Source of the DNA: Anaerolineales bacterium UBA6668
GTDB taxonomy: Bacteria; Chloroflexota; Anaerolineae; Anaerolineales; UBA6668
Direction: 5' to 3'
Assembly: GCA_002455215.1 (NCBI GenBank)
Contig: DKKK01000145.1
Span: 1-6,172 of the forward strand
DNA length: 6,172 bases
Each line of letters opens with the position of its first letter. Within the stretch, counting starts at the first letter, position 1. The notes below the pieces were generated by a model. That model saw only the letters and a list, made by a program, of their open reading frames with translations, ran no database searches and was not told the origin of the DNA. Below are positions 1 to 5,613 of the stretch, in pieces. A program made the translations under genes and the position numbers.

Positions 1-18
1 CTAACAACGTAATGTTAG
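1..18. repeat. Short inverted repeat at left edge
   Basis: CTAACA at 1-6 is the exact reverse complement of TGTTAG at 13-18, around a 6-base loop. No T-run follows, so it does not look like a rho-independent terminator. It directly abuts the larger palindrome at 23-59 and may be part of the same element, whose left part could lie outside the window. Confidence 0.5.
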
Positions 19-22
19 CAAG

Positions 23-73
23 AGTGAGAAATCTTTGATATTGGGCAAGATTTCTCACTTCGGTCGAAATGAC
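23..73 (-). repeat. Palindromic intergenic repeat element
   Basis: The arms AGTGAGAAATCTT (23-35) and AAGATTTCTCACT (47-59) form a perfect 13-bp inverted repeat around an 11-base loop. The adjacent bases 60-73 read GTCATTTCGACCGA on the minus strand. The whole minus-strand unit (GTCATTTCGACC, then GAAGTGAGAAATCTT, loop, second arm) resembles a palindromic intergenic repeat I recall from genomes of several bacterial phyla; that resemblance is from memory. It could also be a structured 3' end of a transcript entering from the left, although no T-run follows. The inverted repeat itself is certain; its identity as a dispersed repeat is inferred. Confidence 0.65.
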
Positions 74-80
74 CCGAAAA

Positions 81-93
81 TGAGACCATCTCA
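81..93. repeat. Small perfect hairpin TGAGA-CCA-TCTCA
   Basis: TGAGA (81-85) pairs with TCTCA (89-93) around a 3-base loop. It follows the larger palindrome and may be a decayed fragment of the same repeat, since GAGA/TCTC also occurs in its arms. It is short enough to be chance. Confidence 0.3.
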
Positions 94-140
94 AGTATAG
101 GTCGGCATTCCGAAAAAGCGCAATTTCCACCCGTGCCGGG

Positions 141-146
141 TATAAT
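141..146 (+). promoter_or_regulatory. Possible -10 box for the C45 gene
   Basis: A perfect TATAAT lies about 60 bases upstream of the ATG at 206, on the correct strand. No good -35 is present: the hexamer at 17-base spacing is GCGCAA (118-123). The call rests on the -10 alone. There is also no recognisable Shine-Dalgarno before the ATG at 206; the preceding bases are pyrimidine-rich (CCCTACTCTCT). Confidence 0.3.
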
Positions 147-205
147 TCATCATTCCAAACCCGCTTCACTGCCCATTAATTTCCTGATTCGATACCCTAC
201 TCTCT

Positions 206-1291
206 ATGAACCTACTCACTCTCCGTGGCACACCCTACGAAATGGGTCGCCAATACGCCGAACAGTTCCGCACTGAAATCCGCCATTTTGCCGAAGACCG
301 CCTACAACTCTCGCAAACCAAAACTTGGACTGGGCACGAACTTTCCCGCCAGCAAGTACTTGCCATTGCAGAAGCGTGTGTCGCCGAACACCGGCTGTAC
401 TGCCCCGAACTGATGGATGAATTACAGGGAATTGCCGATGTTACGGGTTTGGCCCTTGCCGAATTGGTTGTTCTGAATGGCTTCACCGACTTTGTGGATA
501 CCGTTCATCGAGTGGCGCAAAACCCAAATTGGCAAAGCAACTTAATCCGAACCCCCAGTGACAATTGCACCGCTTTCTTGGTGCCAGCCAACAAAATGGC
601 AGACCACTCCGCCATCTACGGGCAAACTTGGGACATGCACGCCAGCGCCACCCCTTATGTGATGCTTCTGCACATCCACCCCACTCATGCCCCACGTGCC
701 TTGATTTTCACCGTGGTGGGGTGTGTGGGCATGATTGGCATGAACGAACATGGCATTGCAGTCGGTATCAACAACTTGATGGGAGCCGATGGACAAATTG
801 GGGTGATGTGGCCCTTTGTCATTCGCAAAGTTTTGCAACAAAATAACCTAGCTGACGCATTGGCTTGTATTACAACTGCCAAATTGGCTGGCGCACACAA
901 TTATCTTTTGATGGACGCACAGGGTAATGGCTATAACGTTGAAGCGATGTCCACCCGTTATGAACTAACCCAGCTAGAATCACAACCTGTGGTACATACT
1001 AACCACTGTTTGGTGGAGCGCAACCTGGCAGTGGCGCAAGCCCGCCCTGCCGCCAGCCAAAAAAGCAGTGAGAATCGCCTTACACGTGCGTATGAACTCT
1101 TAACAAAGGATGGATTGACATTGGCAGATTTGCAAGCCATGACGGCGGATACACCCACGATTTGTGTGAGCGAAACACCACCTTTCCATGTAGAAACCTG
1201 TGGTGCGGCACTGATGCGTCCAGCTAGCCGCGAATTTTGGGCGGTGCAAGGCAAACCTAGCGAAAACAAATATCAAAAATTTGTGGTCTAA
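206..1291 (+). CDS. C45-family autoproteolytic acyltransferase/hydrolase
   Basis: A 361-residue cytoplasmic-looking protein with no signal peptide, resembling the C45 peptidase/acyl-CoA:6-aminopenicillanate acyltransferase family of N-terminal-nucleophile enzymes. These cleave themselves just before a Cys, which then acts as the nucleophile on amide or thioester bonds. Visible marks are an N-terminal RGTPYEMGRQYAEQ (7-20), DNCTAFLVP with candidate nucleophile Cys121, GQTWDMH (139-145; family form usually GxNWD), GMNEHGIAVGINNL (178-191), HTNH (264-267, Asn266 a likely oxyanion residue), ENRLTR (289-294) and a C-terminal ETCGAALMRPASREFWAV block. Cleavage before Cys121 would give pieces of about 120 and 241 residues. 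Length is normal for bacterial members. The ATG at 206 fits the family N-terminus, although no Shine-Dalgarno is visible. It stands alone between non-coding regions, so the substrate cannot be inferred; the penicillin acyltransferase name should not be taken as its reaction. Confidence 0.88.
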   Translation: MNLLTLRGTPYEMGRQYAEQFRTEIRHFAEDRLQLSQTKTWTGHELSRQQVLAIAEACVAEHRLYCPELMDELQGIADVTGLALAELVVLNGFTDFVDTVHRVAQNPNWQSNLIRTPSDNCTAFLVPANKMADHSAIYGQTWDMHASATPYVMLLHIHPTHAPRALIFTVVGCVGMIGMNEHGIAVGINNLMGADGQIGVMWPFVIRKVLQQNNLADALACITTAKLAGAHNYLLMDAQGNGYNVEAMSTRYELTQLESQPVVHTNHCLVERNLAVAQARPAASQKSSENRLTRAYELLTKDGLTLADLQAMTADTPTICVSETPPFHVETCGAALMRPASREFWAVQGKPSENKYQKFVV

Positions 1292-1394
1292 CTGGTTGCC
1301 GAATTTCACTCCGTAAGCTATACTCGGAGCATAGAGAAACGCCGCTTCTTCCCAAAGAAAGCGCGTGCTGTCAGACTGTGCTAAATCTCCATTG

Positions 1395-1418
1395 AAAACG
1401 CATAAACGGTGCGTTTTT
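1395..1418 (+). terminator. Possible rho-independent terminator after the C45 gene
   Basis: AAAACGCA (1395-1402) pairs exactly with TGCGTTTT (1410-1417) around a 7-base loop, and a five-T run (1414-1418) closes the 3' side. The stem is only 3 G-C pairs strong and the T-run is partly inside it. It lies about 100 bases past the stop at 1291. It is a plausible end for that transcript, but weaker than the terminator at 5557. Confidence 0.4.
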
Positions 1419-1537
1419 CATTAAAAAAGCGCGACTCTGACCGGTGTCGCATCTGGAATAGTAGCTATTTTAAAATTGTGGCTATTATCCTGAGTACGAA
1501 TGCGAATTGCGGATATTGGTATCCATCGAAAGTTCCG

Positions 1538-1570
1538 GTCATTGTGAGCCGCACTAGCGGCAAACAATCC
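1538..1570 (+). repeat. Degenerate intergenic repeat-like hairpin
   Basis: ATTGT (1541-1545) pairs with ACAAT (1564-1568), then a GA/AA internal loop, then GCCGC (1548-1552) with GCGGC (1557-1561) around an ACTA loop. With flanking bases it reads GTCATTGTGAGCCGC...GCGGCAAACAATCC. This resembles, from memory, the common bacterial intergenic palindrome of form GTCATTGCGAGC...GCAATCC, with a few substitutions. No T-run follows, so it is not a terminator. The hairpin is seen directly; its membership of a repeat family is inferred. Confidence 0.5.
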
Positions 1571-1602
1571 TATGCTCTTCAAGATGGGTTTGTATCAATT
1601 AC

Positions 1603-1631
1603 TTGAATCTGCCATTGTATGATTTTATCTT
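1603..1631 (+). promoter_or_regulatory. Possible promoter for the GNAT/GT-C operon
   Basis: TTGAAT (1603-1608) and TATCTT (1626-1631) sit 17 bases apart and fit a sigma70-type -35/-10 pair, placing transcription start roughly 45 bases before the TTG at 1684. An overlapping alternative is TTGTAT (1615-1620) with TATGCA (1637-1642) at 16-base spacing. The region is AT-rich, so chance matches are easy; exact choice is uncertain. Confidence 0.4.
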
Positions 1632-1667
1632 TTGCCTATGCAATAATACCCAAAAATTTTTTATAAC

Positions 1668-1673
1668 AGGAGG
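1668..1673 (+). promoter_or_regulatory. Strong Shine-Dalgarno that fixes a TTG start
   Basis: A full AGGAGG lies 10 bases before the TTG at 1684. No ATG occurs in this frame until residue 91, well inside the conserved domain, so the ribosome-binding site decides in favour of the TTG start. Confidence 0.85.
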
Positions 1674-1683
1674 CTAGCCTATC

Positions 1684-2346
1684 TTGACAACGCCTGATAA
1701 GCAGCCCGAAGTTCCGAACATTGAAATTATTAATATCCGTCCACGCTACATCTACCAACTGGAAAAATTGCAACGTCTTTGTTTTCCCACGCTTGGTGAT
1801 GGAGAATTAATTCGTGCGGCTCATTATCTGAACCATTACGAGATTTTCCCTGAAGGAAATTTTATTGCCTTGCATGACGACCGCCCGGTAGGCGCTGGTT
1901 CAGGTTTTTTGATTGATTTTGACTTCGCACATCCCGACCACAACTTTAATGAAATGTTAGATGGCGGCTGGTTCAGCCACCACGACCCCAACGGTGATTG
2001 GTATTATGGAGCAGACATTAGCATCCATCCAGACTATCGCGCCTACGGCTTAGGAAGACGGTTGTATGACGCTCGGAAGTCTGCCGTGCGTATGCTCAAC
2101 AAACGCGGCATTATTGCGGGCGGCTTACTACCTGGCTATGTGCGCTATCGCGGCATTCTGACTGTGCATGAATACACCGAACAGGTTGTCGCAGGCAAAA
2201 TTTGGGACGCCACTCTCAGTTTTCAAATCAAAAACGGCTTTCAGGTGCGCGGTATGCTGGAAGATTACATTGAAGATTATTCTTCGGACAATTGGGCGGC
2301 ATTAATTGTGTGGGAAAACCCAGACTACCAACCCAGCCTGCCATGA
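1684..2346 (+). CDS. GNAT-family N-acetyltransferase, YhcX-type domain
   Basis: A 220-residue GNAT protein, predicted to move an acetyl group from acetyl-CoA to an amine; the substrate is unknown. The acetyl-CoA pyrophosphate-binding motif is RAYGLGR (119-125), preceded by YYGADISIHPDYR and followed by LYDARKSAVRMLNKRGI. Other recognisable blocks are LQRLCFPTL (29-37), IFPEGNFIAL (54-63), FSHHDPNGDW (97-106), AGGLLPGYVRYRG (145-157), LSFQIKNGF (178-186) and a closing WENPDYQP. This pattern matches the GNAT half of bifunctional GNAT/carbon-nitrogen hydrolase proteins such as Bacillus YhcX, but the chain stops at the end of the GNAT domain, so no nitrilase part follows. No signal peptide or membrane segment is seen. 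The TTG start is supported by AGGAGG 10 bases upstream. Its stop overlaps the start of the next gene (ATGA), indicating translational coupling and one operon with the membrane glycosyltransferase. Confidence 0.88.
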   Translation: MTTPDKQPEVPNIEIINIRPRYIYQLEKLQRLCFPTLGDGELIRAAHYLNHYEIFPEGNFIALHDDRPVGAGSGFLIDFDFAHPDHNFNEMLDGGWFSHHDPNGDWYYGADISIHPDYRAYGLGRRLYDARKSAVRMLNKRGIIAGGLLPGYVRYRGILTVHEYTEQVVAGKIWDATLSFQIKNGFQVRGMLEDYIEDYSSDNWAALIVWENPDYQPSLP

Positions 2347-3956
2347 AAAACCTACCCTTTTGGCAAAACCGCCCAACAATCAGTATCTTTCTGCTATGTT
2401 TGGTGGTTTATCTAATCACTTTGCAACCCAGCCTAGCCTGGGGGGATGGAATCCGCCTGCAAAGAGAAGCCATCACCGGTGAATCGTTCATCCTAGCAGA
2501 ACTGACCGATGTGCAATTTGCCCATGACCCCTTTCCATTTGCCAAATTAGGGGTTGCCGCCTGGGATCATCCATTGTGGACAATGTTGGGCTATGGACTC
2601 GTCCATGCTCTACCCTTTGTACACAACCTGTGGTTGGTCAACAGCCTTTCTGCCGTGTTTGGGGCACTGGCAATTGCCTGTTTTTTCCAATTGTTACGCC
2701 CGCATCTCTCCCCACTCAGTTGCGGGTTGGCAAGCCTAGCACTGGCTTTTTCGCACACTTTTTGGTGGCACAGCACCACACCCGAAGTGTACACGCTCTT
2801 TCTTGCACTTTTGCTTGGCAGTTTCTGTTGCCTACAGGCAGATTTTGAAAACCCGCAATGGCGAACATTGGCTGGGTTTGGACTGCTCAGTGGGCTGGGC
2901 ATGAGCAACCACCTACTTGCCGCCATCGCCCTACCCCCCGTTGCAATTTGGGCACTGTGGCAAGCCCCCCGCCAATGGTGGCATCGTCCCCGTACCGATT
3001 GGCTGTGGCTGATACTAGCCGGTTTGCTCGGCTTTTTGCCCTTTGTGGTGCAGTTACTGCGTATGCTACGCACCTTCCCACTGGCAGAAGTGTTGGGGCC
3101 TGCACTGGGAGAGAACTTTTTCCGCGGTTCGCTGGCTCTTTCCCTAGCAAAATTGCTGGCTAGTTTGCGCATGTACGCCATCTTTCTCATCTACCAGTTT
3201 GCGCCATGGGGGGTTGGCTTGGGGGTGTGGGGTTGGTGGAAGGCGCGGCAAACACAGCCGCAACTGTGGGCACTAACCAGTTTGCTCTATGCTGTATATG
3301 CCGCCTTTGGCTGGGTATATCAAGTCTCTGACCAATTTGCGTTCTTTTTAGCGAGCCACGTTTTTTGGGCAATGGGTTTGGCAATGGGCATAGAGGCTGT
3401 GTGGCAAAAACGCCCCACTCGCGCCACCATGCTGACTTTGCTGGCACTTACGCTCATTTTGCCATTGTCTTACCCTGCCATGCCACACCTACTTCGCGCA
3501 ACGGGTGGGAGTGATGAAAGCTTTGGTATCCCCGCTATCGGTGCAAATCCGGCTGGCAATTCTTTGCGAGATGGATTAAATTACTACCTGAATCCAATCA
3601 AAACCGCCGATACAAACCCCTATTCATTTGGCACAACCACCTTGCAAGCACTTCCCGCGAATGCTTTGGTATTGGCAGAATGGTACACCGATACCGATGA
3701 ATATTTTGCATTGCGCTATTTTCAGGCAGTGGAAGGTTTGCGCCCAGATGTGCAGGTGGAAGGCTATCCCCGCCTAGACCCGTTCAACTTTCCCAGTGAC
3801 CGTGTGTCGGAGCAAATTCGCCTAGCAGTAGCAGAAAGACCGGTTTATCTGGCTTCCTTAAATCCCAGCTACTATGGCACTCCTAGCCTGACAGAAGCTG
3901 GCTTCAGATTTGTGCCGGAGAATGGCTTGTGGCGCGTGGTGGCAGGTAGTGAGTGA
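2343..3956 (+). CDS. GT-C membrane glycosyltransferase, DUF2723-like
   Basis: A 537-residue multi-pass membrane protein with about ten hydrophobic segments between residues 12 and 378, then a soluble tail (about 380-537). It resembles DUF2723/TMEM260-type GT-C glycosyltransferases, which use polyprenyl-linked sugars to modify proteins or glycans on the outer face of the membrane. Matching marks are LAWGDG (31-36) after the first membrane segment, with Asp35 the likely catalytic acid; DHPLW (75-79); VNSLSAVFGALA (99-110); FSHTFWWHSTTPEVYTL (136-152); GLGMSNHLL (184-192); and a tail block LPANALVLAEW with VEGLRPDV. The first outer loop is longer and differs from the usual GDSGEL...HPPGYPL form. 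An in-frame TTG at 2292 exists, but the ATG at 2343 overlapping the GNAT stop is preferred; with no Shine-Dalgarno of its own, it probably depends on translational coupling. The donor and acceptor cannot be read from sequence. Confidence 0.82.
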   Translation: MKNLPFWQNRPTISIFLLCLVVYLITLQPSLAWGDGIRLQREAITGESFILAELTDVQFAHDPFPFAKLGVAAWDHPLWTMLGYGLVHALPFVHNLWLVNSLSAVFGALAIACFFQLLRPHLSPLSCGLASLALAFSHTFWWHSTTPEVYTLFLALLLGSFCCLQADFENPQWRTLAGFGLLSGLGMSNHLLAAIALPPVAIWALWQAPRQWWHRPRTDWLWLILAGLLGFLPFVVQLLRMLRTFPLAEVLGPALGENFFRGSLALSLAKLLASLRMYAIFLIYQFAPWGVGLGVWGWWKARQTQPQLWALTSLLYAVYAAFGWVYQVSDQFAFFLASHVFWAMGLAMGIEAVWQKRPTRATMLTLLALTLILPLSYPAMPHLLRATGGSDESFGIPAIGANPAGNSLRDGLNYYLNPIKTADTNPYSFGTTTLQALPANALVLAEWYTDTDEYFALRYFQAVEGLRPDVQVEGYPRLDPFNFPSDRVSEQIRLAVAERPVYLASLNPSYYGTPSLTEAGFRFVPENGLWRVVAGSE

Positions 3957-3983
3957 CGGACAGGTGTGTCGGGGAAATAGCCT

Positions 3984-4005
3984 GCCGCTTTCGGCTTAAG
4001 TTTTT
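3984..4005 (+). terminator. Weak candidate terminator after the GT-C gene
   Basis: GCCG (3984-3987) and CGGC (3992-3995) form a short stem around CTTT, followed after a few bases by a five-T run (4001-4005). The stem is only 4 bp, with no pairing beyond it. A second AT-rich hairpin, TTTTTCT (4001-4007) with AGAAAAA (4015-4021), follows directly. Position, about 30 bases after the stop at 3956, suits a transcript end, but the structure is marginal. Confidence 0.35.
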
Positions 4006-4047
4006 CTCTCTCCCAGAAAAAGCACACGCCACACGGTTGCCCCCCTA

Positions 4048-4076
4048 TTTCATTAAGTATCGGTTTATGCTATAGT
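4048..4076 (+). promoter_or_regulatory. Extended -10 promoter for the MFS gene
   Basis: TGC-TATAGT (4068-4076) is a near-ideal extended -10 element. The hexamer 17 bases upstream, TTTCAT (4048-4053), is a poor -35, as is common for extended -10 promoters. Transcription would begin near 4083, leaving a leader of about 105 bases before the ATG at 4189. Confidence 0.5.
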
Positions 4077-4079
4077 GAA

Positions 4080-4137
4080 AAATCTATGCTGACAACAGGT
4101 TGTATCTTATGGCTACTCCACAGTCAAAAATAGATTT
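4080..4137 (+). promoter_or_regulatory. Possible structured leader of the MFS mRNA
   Basis: AAATCTAT (4080-4087) is the exact reverse complement of ATAGATTT (4130-4137). The 42 bases between contain ACAAC (4092-4096) opposite GTTGT (4099-4103), too tight for a stable hairpin by itself. The outer stem is AT-rich, so stability is doubtful. Two tiny reading frames start within it: ATG at 4086 (15 codons, stop in the right arm at 4131-4133) and ATG at 4109. No known riboswitch class is recognised. Confidence 0.25.
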
Positions 4138-4240
4138 CAAAACTGTTTTACCACACTCCTTTTGGGCATCCATCAACAGGCTTTTATTATGGAAAATCAA
4201 CCACTCGTCAACGACAAAAAAGAGATTTTCGGCTGGATGA
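4109..4240 (+). other. Small 43-codon frame overlapping the MFS start
   Basis: An ATG at 4109 is preceded by ACAGG with 9-base spacing, nearly the same arrangement as at the MFS start (ACAGG, 8-base spacing to 4189). It encodes 43 residues beginning MATPQSKIDFKTVLPHSFW and ends at 4238-4240, 52 bases into the MFS gene in another frame. It resembles no family I know. It could be a translated leader affecting MFS initiation, or a chance frame; chance is more likely. Confidence 0.18.
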
Positions 4241-5535
4241 TGTACGACTGGGCGAACTCTGCTTTTAGCACCACCATTGGTGCGGCATTGCTCGGACCTT
4301 ACATCACCACTCTTGCCGAAAATGCCAAAGAACCGCTCCAACTTTTCGGCACAGCCATTCGGCCCGCGGCAATTTACCCGTTTTTTATCTCGCTTTCGGT
4401 CTTACTGCAAGTGCTCTTTTTGCCGTTGATTGGCACCTTGGCAGATTACACCCCCAACAAAAAACGCCTGATGATGAGCTTCGCCTATCTGGGGGCGGCG
4501 CTCACCATTCTGCTCTTTTTTGTGCAAGCGGATATGCCGGTGATTGGCACAAATGGGGCGGTTTTGCTGGGCAGTTTACTCTTTACCGGGGCGAACTTAT
4601 CCTTCGGGGCGGCAGTAGTGGCTTACAACTCCTTCCTAAACGATATTTCTACCCCGGACCGCCGCGATGCCATTAGCTCGCAAGGCTGGGCGCTTGGCTA
4701 TTTGGGTGGTGGTTTACTGCTCTTGCTCAATTTGGGGCTGATTTTGGCAATGAAGGACACCGGGTTGGCGGTGCGTATCAGCTTGGCAAGTGCTGGGGTG
4801 TGGTGGTTGGTGTTCACCTTTTTGTTCCCACAGCGCCGTTTGCGCCAACGCTTCCCACCCAAAACCTTGCCAAAGGGCGAAAATCTCTTCAGCTTTGGTT
4901 TACACAAATTGCAAGAAACCCTACGGGAAATGCGGGCAAAATATCCGCGCACCGGGCAATATCTGATTGCTTATTTGGTTTACAATGACGGCATCCAAAC
5001 CGTGATTGCCACCGCTTCACTCTTTGCCGCCAGTGAATTGGGACTACCTTCTACCAGTTTGCTATTACTGGTATTGATGATTCAATTTGTGGCATTTGGC
5101 GGCGCTCTGCTCTTTGGCAAATTGGCAGAACGCATCGGCGCCAAACGCTCCATTATCATTACGTTGGTCATTTGGGCTGGCATTACCATCTTTGCCTACG
5201 CCATTTTGCGAACTGAAGCCCAACTTTTTGCACTAGGAGTCGTATTGGCTTTGGTGATGGGCGGTAGTCAGGCACTCAGTCGCTCGTTATTCTCGCAAAT
5301 GATTCCGCACGCTAAGGAAGCCGAGTACTTTGGCTTTTATGAAATTTCGGAACGTGGCACTTCCTGGCTCGGTCCAATCTTGTTCTCGCTAGCAGTTCAA
5401 TTGACCGGTTCCCAACGGGTCGCCTTACTCAGCCTAATTGCGTTCTTTATCATCGGTTTAATCTTGCTGATACCGGTGAATGTCAAGCAAGCGATTGTCG
5501 AGAGTGGCAACAATCCCGATGGCGTGATTTTATAA
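4189..5535 (+). CDS. MFS transporter, UMF1/Atg22-like family
   Basis: A 448-residue integral membrane protein with around twelve hydrophobic segments, matching the UMF1 branch of the major facilitator superfamily, related to the fungal vacuolar effluxer Atg22. Characteristic blocks are YDWANSAFSTTI (19-30) at the first segment, PLIGTLADYTPNKKR (79-93, the loop 2-3 MFS motif), AYNSFLNDIS (145-154), SSQGWALGYLGGG (163-175), YNDGIQTVI (265-273) at the start of the second half, GKLAERIGAKR (310-320), and GGSQALSRSLFSQMIP (358-373) leading into EAEYFGFYEISERG and GP. A basic cytoplasmic loop of about 45 residues (214-257) links the halves. Atg22 exports amino acids from the vacuole; bacterial substrates are mostly unknown, so none is assigned. 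The ATG at 4189 has a modest AGG 8 bases upstream; an in-frame TTG at 4162 would add nine residues but has no ribosome site. It appears monocistronic, with its own promoter and a strong terminator. Confidence 0.9.
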   Translation: MENQPLVNDKKEIFGWMMYDWANSAFSTTIGAALLGPYITTLAENAKEPLQLFGTAIRPAAIYPFFISLSVLLQVLFLPLIGTLADYTPNKKRLMMSFAYLGAALTILLFFVQADMPVIGTNGAVLLGSLLFTGANLSFGAAVVAYNSFLNDISTPDRRDAISSQGWALGYLGGGLLLLLNLGLILAMKDTGLAVRISLASAGVWWLVFTFLFPQRRLRQRFPPKTLPKGENLFSFGLHKLQETLREMRAKYPRTGQYLIAYLVYNDGIQTVIATASLFAASELGLPSTSLLLLVLMIQFVAFGGALLFGKLAERIGAKRSIIITLVIWAGITIFAYAILRTEAQLFALGVVLALVMGGSQALSRSLFSQMIPHAKEAEYFGFYEISERGTSWLGPILFSLAVQLTGSQRVALLSLIAFFIIGLILLIPVNVKQAIVESGNNPDGVIL

Positions 5536-5556
5536 CCGTGCATTTTTCACACAGCA

Positions 5557-5590
5557 AAAAAGCCCCTAGAATTTAGGGGCTTTTTGTTTT
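5557..5590. terminator. Bidirectional rho-independent terminator
   Basis: A perfect 12-bp stem: AAAAAGCCCCTA (5557-5568) with TAGGGGCTTTTT (5574-5585) around a 5-base loop (GAATT). The plus strand then runs TTTTTGTTTT (5581-5590), and the minus strand ends in six T (complement of 5556-5561). It begins 21 bases after the MFS stop and lies 28 bases beyond the ApgM stop on the other strand, so one hairpin can end both convergent transcripts. Confidence 0.92.
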
Positions 5591-5613
5591 GTTGGTGGTG
5601 TAAGTTACGCTAT

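Larger units (their letters stand above)
1292..1683. other. Non-coding spacer of about 390 bases
   Basis: No convincing gene lies here. The 65-codon GTG-started frame at 1409-1606 has no Shine-Dalgarno, starts inside a candidate terminator stem, runs through a repeat-like hairpin and has an uninformative composition. The stretch holds weak stem-loops just after the C45 gene (CTCCG 1309-1313 with CGGAG 1325-1329), a terminator-like hairpin near 1395-1418, a repeat-like hairpin at 1541-1568, and promoter and ribosome-binding signals for the GNAT gene after about 1600. I see no tRNA, riboswitch or known ncRNA in it. Confidence 0.6.

Noticed and set aside
206..1291. Annotation as penicillin acyltransferase or as part of a beta-lactam cluster
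   Set aside because: Only the fold family is supported. There is no NRPS or isopenicillin synthase neighbour, and bacterial C45 proteins have varied or unknown substrates.
1409..1606. 65-codon GTG-started frame in the spacer before the GNAT gene
   Set aside because: No Shine-Dalgarno, begins within a terminator-like stem, passes through a repeat-like hairpin, and its protein has no recognisable domain or composition of a real gene.
2292..2342. In-frame TTG giving the GT-C protein 17 extra residues
   Set aside because: The extra residues overlap the GNAT gene out of frame, have no ribosome site and do not look like part of a membrane protein N-terminus; the ATG at 2343 with the ATGA overlap is a better start.
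2591..3190. 199-codon minus-strand frame within the GT-C gene
   Set aside because: It lies antisense to a well-supported membrane protein gene, is rich in Ser, Arg and Lys as expected from the reverse of hydrophobic codons, and shows no domain.
4162..4188. In-frame TTG giving the MFS protein nine extra residues
   Set aside because: No Shine-Dalgarno precedes it, whereas the ATG at 4189 has AGG at suitable spacing and gives an N-terminus typical of the family.
3957..4188. Possible riboswitch or tRNA before the MFS gene
   Set aside because: No cloverleaf, no conserved aptamer core and only AT-rich or very short stems could be found; only a promoter and a weakly structured leader are supported.
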